The translations under genes and the position numbers were made by a program. Positions 1 to 11,899 of a DNA stretch of 64,000 nucleotides are shown one piece after another. Source of the DNA: Symbiodinium sp. CCMP2592 (taxonomy: Eukaryota; Sar; Dinophyceae; Suessiales; Symbiodiniaceae); the NCBI GenBank assembly GCA_905221615.1, contig CAJNDT010000495.1, forward strand, positions 1-64,000. Direction: 5' to 3'. A model generated the notes under the pieces. That model worked only from the letters and a program-made list of their open reading frames with translations. It did no database searches and was not told where the DNA came from. Each line of letters begins with the position of its first letter. The stretch's first letter is position 1.

Positions 1-2270
1 TGAGCACCGGAAGCCTCAGCGGGATCCTAGAGAAACAGCCGATGCTTTGCTGGCAGCACAGCAGGTTTCCGCCTGCTCAACTTGCCTTATGACCTCACCT
101 CCAGTGCCAACGAGTGCTCCAACCTGGGTTTCCAAAAGAACATTGACATGCATTCAAAACGCACTCATCAAACACTCTAAGGCTTGGGCACGCAAGGCTG
201 GGACCTCACAGCAAACGGAATACCTGCCAGGAGGCTCACGACACTCTTGCTCTACTTTTGGGCAACACTGGGCGACGTGCGACATATCGACTGTTCCAGG
301 CGGGAAACTCTCCAGCTCGTTGGCCTAAGGACAAGACGATAAACTTCAGATTCATGCATGACAGTGAATCCCCAAACGCTTGGACCTGTCACTGAGCCTT
401 CGGCCAAGGAGTCTACCTCCTGAGAAAGCACAGCATGGTAATGCATGGTACATGCCACGCCAGTCTTTGTCCCTGTCTGCCAAGTGTTTACCCCATCATG
501 AACTCTGGCTTTAGTTTCCTCATGTCCCAACCTCAAAGCCCAGAGCATTAAGGAGCCTCTTTAGCCTGCCCATTCTCTGCCGTGTCCACCGGCCGTCCTG
601 CTCGCAATGTCGCTCCACATCACTTTGAAGGCTGAACAAGGCTGAGGTTGGAGCCTTTGGCAGGTGGTAGTATCACCGCAGGTGGGGGCGGTGGCACTAT
701 GCTCTTGAGCACGCCGTCTAAGCTCTGACCTTACATCGCATCCGGCAACATGGAAAGCCGAACCCATGCTCAACAAGCTTTGGGTGCATCACACATGACC
801 AAACTCGGCGTCCTAAGGCGCGCGCCAACCTTCTGAGAAGCCTCGTGGATAAGCAAATTCTGCGCTGCAGCTGTTGGGATGTGTGTGAGCATGAAAGAAA
901 GGTCTTGCCTTTGGTAACGCCTTAAGCGTAGATGCTCGCGAACCTTTCCCGGCCTGCCGACAGAATGCCCATGTCAGATTGGATGAACTGCTGCAGATGC
1001 AAAGCCTTGCGAGGTGCCTGTGCCTTCAAAAGGACTCCGATGAGACGAAAGAATCTGAGAGCACTGCAGGATTGGCTGCAGGCGGTGCAACCCCTGCAGT
1101 GATCATGCTGCTTTTGGCGAGAGGGTTCGGGCGTGACTCGTGTCTCGGGTTGGGAATCACACGTCGAGGGCCCGGTGGCTTGTCGAGGTCCTGGAAATCA
1201 AGGCAGGAGTCTTCACATGGAGCCACTTCCACGCGCAGGCTGGACAATCCTTGGGCTCAGGAGGGGGCTCCCAGCCACGCTGCACGGCCTCTGAATCGCG
1301 TAGTGAAGCCCAGTGTCTCCGAAAGCTCACACCACTAGCCCTGAAGCTGCACCTGGCCTCGCCAAAGTTGACAACGCGGGAGAAGCCGTGGTAAAATTCT
1401 TCCTGTCGTGAAACATCAACGATGTTGCGACTTCAAAGCTACGGCTACGGCGTGAACTGCTCCTCGAACTCGCTCTCGCATTGCACAAATCTTGGAGAGA
1501 GCGTGCTAGGGCGATGGATGCACTCAGGTAGCTTCACACCATGAAACACAACATGCTTACATTGCAGACTGTGGCCGCAGCTCGTTGATGTGCCGCAGAG
1601 CTGCGAAGATGGACTGGGGCCTCAGCTGGGTACCGATACTGCCTTGCAAGCGCTGCACCGTAAGATTAATCAAGTCCCTAAGCATCCCACGTGCCGATGA
1701 CTTTGCCTTACAAAGAATGCCGGTGTGATCCGAGCGTCTGCTTCGTTAAAGGCGGCTCCAAAACAGCCATATGCATCAGTGCATCCTACAAGCCCATTGC
1801 ATCTTCACAAATGGATCGCCACAAAATCTATACTTGAAGCCCTTCTCGTAATGAAGCTTTGCCAGCGCAGCCCCCTCAACTCTCTGTCAGCGGGTGCTAC
1901 TCCTGCCTGCACGATGTCCCAAAACGCTGTCATTCTCCACAAACACCTGCAATGCTTTTGGCGAGATTTTCACAACCTTGTACGGGCCCAGGCATTTTGA
2001 TTCTTGGTTGCAGGACGGGATACCAAGTGTAGCTTTTCTCAGCCTACCTGACTCCACACTCATGCTTTTTCCACCCTACGCTCTTCTCATGCCAGCCATC
2101 GAAACTATGTTTCGTGGCCTTGGCTCCCGAATCTTGGCGGATGAACTTGATGTTCTTTCCCTGTGCACCAACCTGAATGCTGACGCAAATTGACAAAGGG
2201 AACACGATGCGCATTAAGTGCCATCACACTCAGGCAAACACATGTCCCTTGTTCAATCTTCTAATAGAAA
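1..2270. other. Unassigned stretch
   Basis: Many short open frames occur on both strands but none shows a recognisable domain, a consistent splice pattern or convincing amino-acid composition. No RNA gene was recognised. Confidence 0.4.
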
Positions 2271-2274
2271 TAGA

Positions 2275-2580
2275 AGTGCTACTGACACTGCTGCCAATAC
2301 GGGTGCTGCTGCTCCTATTCCTACTACGCCTTCTACTGATGTTACACATTCTACACCTTCTACTCCTTCTACTCGTTCTACTACTACTACTACTACTACT
2401 ACTACTATATCAAAAGACAATTGTTACTGGTCGGCTGTCGTCAACGAAAGTGTTGCTAGTAGCTGCCCGTCGTCGTAATGGTGAAGCTAAAAATAACATT
2501 GGTAGAAGTAGTAGTAGCAGTAGTAGTAGTAGCAGTAGTAGTAGTAGTAGTAGTAGTAGTACAGCAGCAGTAAAAGTAGC
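2275..2580. repeat. Inverted pair of CTA and TAG triplet arrays
   Basis: A CTA-rich tract (about 2275-2410, purest at 2370-2407) is followed after roughly 95 bases by a TAG/CAG-rich tract (2501-2580). Because CTA is the complement of TAG, the two arrays can pair as a long imperfect hairpin. Open frames here (poly-Leu, poly-Ser, poly-Thr in different frames) are products of the triplet repeat and are not treated as genes. Confidence 0.85.
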
Positions 2581-2599
2581 AACTGCAGAAGCTGTAGCA

Positions 2600-4058
2600 C
2601 CACGAACTGCAATAATACTCGTCGTGGGTATCGTGATGATTCTGTCGTCGTGGTAGTAGTAGCCGTTTTGTGGTATGAGTAGCGACAATATTAGTACTAG
2701 CTGTACTGTTGTTTTTTTGTTGTCTTCGAAATGGTCGCAATCGCAATACCCGTAGTCGTAGCAATAAAGGTCACTAGCTGCCGCAATCGCAAAATGGTGA
2801 TGAAATCCCGATAACCTTCCGGCAGCGCTCGTTGTGCAACTGCCGTAAAAAAGGAATGCTGAACTAGTCGGACTTGGTCTTCAATGCTGTCTTCTTTTCC
2901 GATTCGCGATCCATGTGAACTTGCCGTTTGTATGCACTGCGTATTGAAATCTCAGACGGCGCGAATGTTGCATGTCAGCATGTTCATTCCGTTCGAATCG
3001 GGTCACTGTGAAATTGCAGCATCATTCCGCGCTCCCGGTTTCCAAATGGCTGGAAACATGAAAGGCTGCTTTACTTCAACCCGGCGTGTAGTTAGCACCA
3101 GCATCCGAACAATAGTAACACGTGTTACTGATGATGGTAATTGTCTGACCAATGGCGATGGAGCCCGCTAGCTTCTTGTGGTGACATTTTCAACCTTCTG
3201 CTACATTTCGTACTGTATTCTGGTGATGACGACCATCACCCGGAAAACAACATGGTGAAGATGATCATCATGGTTGCCCAATTTTTGCGGCGATTTGATT
3301 GATATGACGATGTGGTCATAGCCAATGTGCACGCATTGTCCGTCACTTTGGACGTACTTGCAACGATCTCGCTGACGTAACATGATGGTACTGACGATTG
3401 TTGAAGATGATGATGGGCCGAGTAAACACCGAAAGGGGCCAGTGTCAAACTTTTGGCACCGCTTGCAAGCGTGGTTTTAGAAACAATAAGGGCGGGCGCT
3501 TGCAATTTTTTCAACATTCCGGCCATAGCAAAGTCTGCGTGAGACCAGCGGCAATATTGAAGTTGACATGAACGGGGAACCTTGTGTTTTACATGAAGCC
3601 CTCATGTCCAACACAACACCATGTCAGATGGACAACCCCGAGGCCCCGACATTTTGCAAGATGCAGCATGTCACAGCAGCACATATTCACAAACGGCCCC
3701 CAAGTAAGCAAGCGATGACACACCAAAGCCAGGTGACGATGTAAAGGAAAAGAAGAGCTTCTGAAAATTCCACACAGCCGATAAAATAAATGCGATTACA
3801 CTATAGGGCTATCCGTGGACTTCTGGTCGGAGGCATGAATTCCAATCGGAAAAGCCATAACATCAAGCGACTCATGCAATGTCAAAGAAGAACACCACTA
3901 CAGCCAGCCCCCATGTAGGCAAGCAGTGCCACTCCAAAGCCAGGTAACGAAATAACAATGTAAAGGTCAAGAGAGGGTATATAACGGTATATGCAAATTC
4001 CGAACATGTCCGATGACATGACCGCGACTACACTATCCGTGGAGTTCTGGTCGGAGGC
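2600..4058. other. Unassigned stretch
   Basis: No domain or splice pattern was recognised. Two similar segments (about 3700-3850 and 3905-4060) share strings such as CACTATCCGTGGA and TTCTGGTCGGAGGC, suggesting a degenerate local duplication. Confidence 0.35.
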
Positions 4059-4330
4059 TTAAATTCCAGTCGGCAAAGCAGTAGTCAAGCGACTGATGCA
4101 ATAGCATTGCCAGGCGAGCACATGCGCTTTGGTGCCCCCGCTCAAAACATAGAACCTAAACTGCGCGGCTTGTGAAGCTTTCGCTACCAAGGCCGCCCTG
4201 CCTGCGAGCTTTCGTCTTTCATCCGAACCTTCGCCGTCGTGTCGCAAAAAATCTGAAAACTTTTGCAAGGCCACTCTGGGAGCATGGTCGAGCTGCTTAA
4301 AAGCCCGGCACTCAAAGCCCTCGAAACGAG
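4059..4330 (-). CDS. Candidate exon, unknown function
   Basis: The minus frame is open and has a natural, charged composition (a segment around FSDFLRHDGEGSDERRKL followed by an Ala/Lys-rich helix). The other frames are broken or low-complexity. No domain is recognised, start and end are not fixed, and it could be a chance frame. It would be an internal or terminal exon of a minus-strand gene. Confidence 0.28.
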
Positions 4331-5176
4331 TTTATTCGGCGCATTTGATCGGCTAAACATGCGGAAAGCCTCTGAAGACCACGGCGGGATCTTCCCACAT
4401 ATCTGAATCAAAACCTTTCGCAGGGAGCTTGTCCGAGCTGTTTGCCCTTTCGAGAGAACCCACTTGAGGCAACCTTGTTCGACCTCTTTCGATTTGGTGG
4501 AGGCCGAGGGAACAAGTCACTGTCGCACGGTTCGTTGGACCCGTTTGAAGCGCACCTCCCCTGCTCCAGCTCATCCCCGTTGCTTTGGCTTTGAAAGTCC
4601 GATGACATTCCTGCAGCGGCTTCCTCGCTTCGTGGTACATGCCCTTCAGCAACAACGGCCCAAGCCCCAAGACCAACAACAACCGACCAAGCCACACCCA
4701 CACTCAGCCCCTTGCCTCCTTCGCCAGGCTACAGCCACCTGCACAGCCGCGACGTTGAGCGCCGAGCAGAACGGAAACCCTTGGCAACCCTGACTCCGGC
4801 TCAGGCTGCTTGACCCACTGTTCGCAGCGAGGCCTCTCCACGAAGCATAGCGTTGCCAAGCCACTGCTACATCACAAGCACAAAAACTGGGTTCTGGACA
4901 TGTCCAACTGCTCATACTGCTCCTCGTCGATGCAACACACAAGAAGTTAGCGCATTGAACAGAAAATGCACAAAAGCAGGACGCCTTCGCCACGAGAAAA
5001 AACTCCAGCGGCAGGACCTTTGACACAAAGCAAAGGCCTAATAGGGCGCACCCTTGCCCAATCATCTGGACCGAAAGCCCCAGAAAGCCTGAAGCACCGC
5101 GACGACATTTCCCACATCACACATGCAGCGGGGTCGCACCAAGCTGTTGTCCTTAACAGCACAATCAACCCAACTA

Positions 5177-5870
5177 CTAACTACCCCTACGACACGTAAC
5201 ATGGGCCTGCACTGGCTCAGGAGAACGGATTCTTCGTTGCCAATGATTGTTGCCACCAGCCAACGACCAATCGCATTTCGCAAGCAGTGGTTGCAGAGCA
5301 CGCGCCCAAAGTTTATACTCATCTTCAACTTGGACACTCGTGGAGGCAAATGACGGATGTCGCCGCGACCGAAGAAGTGCTGCAGGACAGTTTTTCACCG
5401 ACGCGTCCGGGCTCCATGCGCAAGTCCATCACTGCCCGGGCAAGGCGGGCTCTGCCCGCAGTCGCGGAAGCAAACACCACCCCTAGTGAAACATAAACCA
5501 GATCGCAAGCGTAGAAGTACACGCGCGGAATGCCACTGCTAGCTCGCTCAACCGCGCTGGCTTTCGCCCGCAGGTTCCAGCTCTGGGACAGAGCTTTCTA
5601 CAGTTTCCACATCCACCAGCTGCGTCGGCAAGACACCGGGCAAGGAAGGGGAAGAAGAAAACATGGCCTCATGCTCCGCTTTGGGGTTCAACATCAACAA
5701 TGTGCAAGGCATCGCCTCGACGAGAGCTGCGCTCGGAAACACAGCGCTCAGCAAAACATCTTTAATGGTGCCTGGCGGGACAAGTGCCTGCAAGGAGCGC
5801 CACTTCTCAAACAAAAACTTTGGATACACATGTTGCAAACGGCCATGACAGCCACGCGAAACCGGGCTTC
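5177..5870 (-). CDS. Candidate multi-exon gene, unknown function
   Basis: Three neighbouring minus-strand segments look protein-coding. About 5860-5600 contains YPKFLFEKWRSLQALVPPGT and a Pro/Ser/Glu-rich tail. About 5470-5340 contains RLARAVMDLRMEPGRVGEK. About 5345-5180 contains VEDEYKLWARALQPLLAKCD. They lie in different frames, as expected for exons parted by short introns, though I could not fix the splice borders. No family is recognised and there is no signal peptide or clear membrane span. Coding status rests on composition only. Confidence 0.35.
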
Positions 5871-5999
5871 GGAGCGATAACGAAAGGTCAGCATGCCTGA
5901 AAAGACCTGGCCGAAGCAAATGTAATTGGCGTACGGAGAAGCTGCAAGTGGCAAACGCGGCCGAAGAATGCTCGGAGTTGGGGGCGCGGAACAAGTTTT

Positions 6000-7900
6000 G
6001 GGTTGAGGTTTCAATCTTTCACAGCTTGGGACTTGGGACTCAAGGTTGCAAACGGGGTTCGGGGCTTGTGTGTGATGCTGCGACGTTATCAGTCCTGCCG
6101 AAACCCCACAACAGCGGAAAGCCCTGAAGCCGTTATGCCTCACGTTAGCCAAAGCAAGATGAACAAAGGAACCTCAAGAGGCTACCGAGAGGCCGCAATC
6201 CCACCCCAGCCAGCACCCAGCACCCGCCACCTGGACCTACCCTCCACCCTCCACCCATCTAATCCTTGTAGCTATCTACCTTTCTATGTCCCTATCTCCC
6301 TATCAAACCATTCATGCTCGCTATATAAAGGCCAGAAGCTTTCATCATGCCAGTGAAAGCCGGCATTGTGCAATCCTGCACTTGATCAAGTACTGACACC
6401 TGACCAAAGTTGGGACCGGCCTGGCAAATCCTGCTGACAAACACGCACATGTTTCATGTACATAGCTGGGGGATGTATTAGGCTCCACAAACCGGGTTGT
6501 GTCCTCTTGCTCGAACAACACGATGTCGCATTTCATGCTCAAAACAGAAACAGCAGTCATTTCAGCACTTCACAGACATTTTTGGCAACTTCAGTAAGGA
6601 AAGGCACCCTCAGTACAGGATCCGAGCTTTCCGCCATGCATACTCGACCAGTTTTCCTGTCAAACAAAAACGCAGCTCTCTTCGGCTCTCTGGCTGCGGC
6701 GCTGCCATGGAACCCCCGACGTGGCCTTTTCGAAAGTTCAACTCAGAAACCTTTTTGCCAGAGCGGAGTTGCACCTGCAGAGAAAGCCCTCTCACGCCCC
6801 TGGCTCTCACTCTCTCTACCTGCCACCGCTCTGGCGATCCTCTTCAATGTCAGTGGCCCGAGCCTTGGACACTGTCACACACGAAAGCAGCCCTCCGAAG
6901 CACCATGTCTAAGGCATGGAAGTGCTGACACGAGCATCTAGGCACAGACAAGTCCAGAATTAAGGACGCATAGTCCCGGCAACGAGTTCTTTGCTGGGGG
7001 TACTGCCCAAACGACCTGCTTCGTTGGCGGAGATCCCTGCCACGATTTTTCAACCCGACAGGAATGACATCCCGGCGCCTGTGCCGGGTTCCAACAACCG
7101 CAGCCACGTTCGAGGCAGCAACGACAAAGACAGCCACAGAACCAACTGAACCGAGACTGCGACCTCAGCCGGCAGCGCATTCGCCTGCTGGCCAGTCAGA
7201 GCCTGCAAAATACAACTGCATCCGCATCAACAAGAAAAACAGTGCAACCTTGACCCCGTCGCCCACGGCCTTCGTGCCAGTCGTTTGCCCGTCCGACACG
7301 ATGACAACAACCACTACAGTACCGAGCCCGCGATCCCGCCACCGCCACCAGCGACAACAGCCTCAACGACAACGAAGGCCACAGAGTCAACTTAACCGAC
7401 GCGGCGACCCCATCCTTCACCAAGCGCAACCTCATAACCGGAACAACAAAAACAAAAGCGAGGCCGCGGCGTCGCACAGGTCCCCCAGCCTCTGTCGGTT
7501 GGCCTTGCGCAAGAAAGCCGGAAGCAAAAGCATCACAGAGACAAAGAACGGAAGTTTCCAGCCTTTCGCCCCTTTATGGTGGCTCGGCAAGGATCACGCA
7601 CTCGCATGCCCGCGCACTGGACTCCTCGCCGCGCGGGCCAAGTTCGTGGACGAGGCGCGGGTTTCCCGGGAAGCGGCGGGGTCCGACGGCCAGGTCGTTC
7701 CACAGAGGTGGCTGGCCCGCACCACCGCCCCGAATGTTGGCGCGCAGCCGCCGGCTGGACCTTGCCGTGTATGGGGCGCTCAGCCGCGGCGCGTGTGCTG
7801 CAGCTGTCGACGGAGCCGCACTGCGATGCTGAGCGCCGCAAAGCAAGCATGCTGCATACCCGGAGCTCACGCGAGCCGCAGACGCACGTCGTGCTCGTCC
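6000..7900. other. Unassigned stretch with long chance frames
   Basis: The plus strand carries the longest open frame of the window (7064-8329), but its second half is CAA/CAG triplet repeat and its first half is Pro/Arg/Thr-rich without a recognisable domain. Antisense frames are equally open. I see no supported gene. Confidence 0.4.
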
Positions 7901-7904
7901 ACCT

Positions 7905-8165
7905 TGCAGCAACAAAACACGTACATACACATAAGCAACAACAAGAGCAGCAGCAACAACAAAGCACCACCAACAACAACAACAACAACGACATCAACGA
8001 AAACAGCAGCAACAACACCAACAGAAAGAGCAACAGCAAAAGCAACAGCAATTGCAACAGCATCGACAACAGCAGCAGCAACAGCAACAGCAGCAACAAC
8101 AGCAGCGACGACAACAACAGCAACGACGACAACAATAGCAGCAGCAGCACCAGCAGGAACAACAA
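7905..8165. repeat. CAA/CAG/CGA triplet field
   Basis: Imperfect trinucleotide DNA dominated by CAA and CAG with scattered GAC and AAC units. All frames are open over long distances in both directions, giving poly-Gln, poly-Asn, poly-Thr and, antisense, poly-Leu and poly-Cys. I treat these as non-coding. Confidence 0.85.
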
Positions 8166-8290
8166 CAACAACAAGGTACAAACAAAAACTGCAGCCCCGT
8201 CAACCCATATATCTGCTTTTTGTCTGTACATTAGGTAGAGACAAAAACAGGAGCCCCGTCATGTTGTTTTACCCCCCCCCCCAACAACAA
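8163..8290. repeat. Foldback element copies 1 and 2
   Basis: At 8172-8229 the segment GTACAAACAAAAACTGCAG is followed about 25 bases on by its near-complement CTGCTTTTTGTCTGTAC, a short hairpin. Directly after it, 8235-8290 carries a second copy of the core (GAGACAAAAACAGGAGCCCC), then TTGTTTT, a C-run and CAA repeats. The same core forms the arms of the larger hairpin at 8760-8932. Confidence 0.75.
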
Positions 8291-8338
8291 CAACAACAAC
8301 AACAACAGAGTGCCTGTGGATGCCTGTGATGTATACTG

Positions 8339-8569
8339 TTTGGTGTGTATTTTCAATGGATTTCGTCTGTACTTCAGTGGATTTGGTGTGTATTTCAATG
8401 GATTTCGTGTGTATTTCAGTGGATTTCGTGCGTATTTCAGTGCATTTCATGTGTATTTCGCTGGATTTGGTGTGTATTTCAGTGGATTTGGTGTGTATTT
8501 CAGTGCATTTGGTGTGTCTTTCAATGATTTTGGTGTGTATTTTCAATGGATTTGGTGTGTATTTCAGGT
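8339..8569. repeat. 21-bp minisatellite, about 11 copies
   Basis: Tandem copies of a 21-base unit, 20 bases of which read TGGATTTGGTGTGTATTTCA, with point changes between copies and an extra T in two copies. The unit is a multiple of three, so several frames stay open (for example a seven-residue HTKSTEI repeat on the minus strand). There is no sign that it is translated. Confidence 0.9.
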
Positions 8570-8759
8570 CCCCGCCGTGCAGAATATGCATTTGCGAGGC
8601 CTGTACAAACTACTGTATAGTGACTGGTAACTATAGTTTTGAGTGTACGGGTATCCAATGCAAACCCCTCAAAATTCCAGACAAGCCATTCCAACACCCA
8701 TCAGAACCCCTTCTGGATATCGCAGATTCTATACCTGTGGTGGAAATGTGGTGTAATGT

Positions 8760-8932
8760 GGGCGGTTGTTGTAAAGGGGGGACAACAGACGGGGCTCCAG
8801 TTTTTGCCTCTACTACAGGAGGTAGAGACAAAGTCCTGATTTCGCTGGTGCCTTTGTCTCTACCCCTGTAGTAGAGGCAAAAACTGGAGCCCCGTCTGTT
8901 GTTTTGACCCCCCCCTTTTACAACAACCACCC
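8760..8932. repeat. Large foldback (hairpin) element
   Basis: Left arm about 8760-8832 and right arm about 8852-8932 are near-perfect inverted copies. Both contain CTCCAGTTTTTGCCTCTAC or its complement, plus a G- or C-run and GTTGTTGTAAA at the outer end. The loop is about 19 bases. The arms differ by a few substitutions and a small indel next to the homopolymer. No open frame for a transposase is present, so it resembles a non-autonomous foldback or MITE-like element. Confidence 0.85.
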
Positions 8933-9040
8933 AGCCTACACCGCAATTCTATCATGGGGCAGGCATGGCTTGAACTTCCCAAAACTCTACAGGCACCCTA
9001 TGCGGTCGCCGGAAGCATTCCCAATTGCTTCTAATTAACA

Positions 9041-9145
9041 ACAAGTACGGGCTGCTGTTTTTGTCTGTACCAACAACAACAACAGCAGCAGCAGCAGGAA
9101 TAGCAACACCAACACCACCAACAACAGCAACAACAACAACAACAG

Positions 9146-9187
<42 letters not shown>

Positions 9188-9195
9188 TTACAAGA
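9041..9195. repeat. Foldback core copy followed by CAA and CTA arrays
   Basis: A reverse-orientation copy of the foldback core (ACGGGCTGCTGTTTTTGTC, at 9047-9065) borders a CAA/CAG array (9066-9140) and then a pure CTA array (about 9143-9186). Again the core sits exactly at the edge of triplet DNA. Confidence 0.75.
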
Positions 9196-9199
9196 AGAA

Positions 9200-10150
9200 G
9201 AATGACAACATTTAGCCAACAACCAGCCAAACACGACAGCTGACACAACCGAGGCCCAGACACCATGGCATTTTGGGAAATCCAAGCAAGCTGACACAAC
9301 TGGCAAGGCAACAAGCAAGCAAAAAACACAAGAAGCCAAGCCCGGGACTCAGCACGGTGTTCAACAGCCAGGAAATAGCCCTTAGGACGTGAACCTGTTA
9401 GTAACAACAACAATCAGCAAAGAAAGAAAGCCGAGGCATCCATGCACATGATAGAGCTAAGTCCCACGCAGTTTCCGCCCCCCCCCCCCCGCCCCACCCG
9501 GCATGACGTTAACGACCACGCCGTCGCCCTCACGACACAAACTCAGATGCAAGGAAAGCAAAGAGACAAGCAGACAGGCACACAGCGGATTCAATGATGT
9601 CTGCCTCTGGCCTTGCACACCAAAGGCACCCAATAGATCCGGCAAGCCAATCACAACACCGGAACCCAACAGTAAACAAAACAGAAAGGCAAACACCCAA
9701 CACGCACCACCGCGAAAACGTCAACCAGCACATAAAACATCATAAAACTAAGCATCGAGCTTGCGCTTCTGATCCCAGCATTCCCAGTGGAGCCCGGAGC
9801 AACCACTCACCCAGTCAAACCTCGAGCTGAGACACGAGCTGCTTGTGGAAGTAGCACTTTCGGCAAAGACTCCGGTGACGTGCCCGCTACCAGATCCGAA
9901 ACAGCTTCCTCACATTCATAACCCAAGTATGCATGTATATGTGTATGTGTATGTGCTGGCTACATGCTACACAGCCACAGTGCCCAGCATATTCAGCATC
10001 GCGCCATCAGCATCATCATCAACAGCTGCATTATCAGCATGATCAAGTAAGAGTACTTGCAGACTTTTCGCAAACCAGGCCAAAACCACACGAACAGGAA
10101 ATGAATGAAACAGAACGTCAGATTTTGACACCATCTGAAGAATGAAAGAG
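9200..10150. other. Unassigned stretch
   Basis: No gene recognised. It contains a C-run (about 9477-9490) and short TATGTG-type repeats near 9930-9955. Confidence 0.35.
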
Positions 10151-10159
10151 CAGAAGTCG

Positions 10160-10440
10160 TCGAGTGGTGGTGCTGGTACTGGTAGCTAAAGTACTACTAG
10201 TCGTCGTCGTGGTCGTGGTGGTCGTCGTGGGAGCAGCAGTAGCAGTGACAGTAGTGGCAGTAGTGGCAGTAGCAGCAGTAGTAGCAGTAGCAGCAGTGGT
10301 GGTCGTAGTAGTAGTAGGAGGAGTAGCAGTAGCAGTAGCAGTACTAGTACTAGTAGTAGTATAAGTAGTAGTAGCAGCAGCAGCAGTAGTAGTGGTAGTA
10401 GTAGCAGTAGCAGTAGCAGTAGCTGATGTTGTTGTTGTTG
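10160..10440. repeat. GTA/GCA triplet field
   Basis: Long imperfect triplet repeat of GTA, GTC and GCA units ending in TGTTGTTGTTG. Poly-Val (plus) and poly-Thr (minus) open frames are repeat artefacts. Confidence 0.85.
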
Positions 10441-10629
10441 CTGCAGCAGTCGACGTCGTCGAAATAGCTGACAGTTGGACTACGGGCATGTGACAAAAAG
10501 TGAATGCTTTTTCAGCTTGTAGCGTTTGCGAAGCCGCGGCACCAAAGCCCAGCAAAAATGACATTCGGAATGGTTGAGGCGGGGACTACTTGACTCTGCA
10601 TCCGTCTGGTCAGGACGAACCTCGCTGCA

Positions 10630-11030
10630 GCACGCTGAACAGCACACGTACATTTAATGAGACGAGCTGTGGATGCAGCCGGAGGATGTACCTGGGCACA
10701 AGCACGTCTAGGTTCAACTTCGCGAACGCCGTGCTCAGTCTGTGGAGCACTCGCCCGGCTCTTTCCCACACAGCTCTGTCTGACCTGCAGGCCTGAGCTT
10801 TCAAAGGCTCACTTCCCTAGCACTCACTCACAGGGCAATTCAGCATGCAGTTTTCCGGGATGCTAGCTGCGTTTTCCTTTCTTCATCGCCGTGCTGTATG
10901 AGCTGCGACAAGATGCAGTTGAACCTCTGGCGACTCTTCATGTCAAATCGCTGAGCTCTCACGACGATACCTAAGTTCTCGAGGCTCCCGCACGGCAAGT
11001 ATAGACCCGGGATCATCTGAGTAGATGCCC
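10630..11030 (-). CDS. Candidate two-exon helical-repeat protein fragment
   Basis: Two minus-strand segments look coding. The upstream one (about 11020-10870) contains LENLGIVVRAQRFDMKSRQR and then ILSQLIQHGDEE. The downstream one (about 10785-10650) contains WERAGRVLHRLSTAFAKLNL and ILRLHPQLVSLN, followed by a possible GT donor (AAT/GTACGT). The Leu/Ala spacing and the AFAKL string recall helical repeats of RAP/FASTK-type organelle RNA-binding proteins, which are numerous in alveolates. That link is an inference from a short match and the family call is weak. Confidence 0.3.
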
Positions 11031-11337
11031 AACACCTTGGCATTTGAATTCCTTATGCTGCCGGACACCTGACATCACCTTCTGCTGATCTGCCGCTGCG
11101 ACATCTGCACTTCACTTGAGAGTGCTGCTCTGTACCGTGTGTCCGGGAAGTAGTCGTTTCTGTTGCTGAAGACAAGCCTTGCGCCGGTCTCCTGCATAGA
11201 CGGATCGGCAGCCAGCGTGCGAGACAATCCCAGCTGCTGTATCCCCTTATGCATCAGGAAGCTTGGTCCTTTTGTATCTCATCTTTGGTCGAGCCGTGAG
11301 AGCCTGGTCGATCAATACGCGAAAACACGCCACTCTT

Positions 11338-11700
11338 CTAGCAGAGCTGAGCTTCGAGGGAGGTGGGGGTTGAAATAATCACTTTTGGGATCTGTTGCAG
11401 TGCGAAGGCAAGGAGCAAGAACCTGATGACAGGTACAACTGCCACGGGAATGCTTGAACAAGTCCCGCCTAACAATCCGGCCGCCAAGCCATCGGTGACA
11501 AGAACCTGCCACGGAGTGCCGCAAGATGCTGCGCGATCCCTTTGATACAACTTTGCTCTGATCTTGGCTTCAGCCACGGGCCAATGCTGTTCTTAAGAAT
11601 CTGTCGTGCCTTAGCTCGGAGCTCCTGGCAAAGTGCTTGTAACATTTCATTTTGAGGTTGCGTTCTGGGCTGCTGCAGGGGCAGGGGCCGAGGGGCCGGG
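11338..11700 (-). CDS. Candidate exon(s), hydrophobic segment
   Basis: A minus frame at about 11560-11345 contains a hydrophobic stretch (IPVAVVPVIRFLLLAFAL) that could span a membrane. An adjacent frame (about 11700-11580) contains EMLQALCQELRAKARQIL, a plausible helix. The two lie in different frames with no clear splice border. No family is recognised; this may be chance. Confidence 0.22.
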
Positions 11701-11899
11701 AGGTGAAGGCCCATACATTTCGGGCTGCCCTGCCTGTTTTAGATCTGCTACAACATCCAAGGTGCTGGTACAGATTGGTAACAGGACTCACGAAGGACTT
11801 CGCCCGGCTTGAAGCCTTGTGCCCTTGTCGGAGATCTCCTTTTTTTAGAGTAAATGGGGCAACAGTCATTTCAGCTCCAGGGTTACAGTACTTCGAGAC

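Noticed and set aside
2985-3010. GTTCGAATC, resembling a tRNA T-loop
   Set aside because: No matching A box, anticodon arm or acceptor stem could be built around it.
7064-8329. 421-codon plus-strand open frame, the longest in the window
   Set aside because: Second half is CAA/CAG triplet DNA and the rest is Pro/Arg/Thr-rich with equally open antisense frames; no domain.
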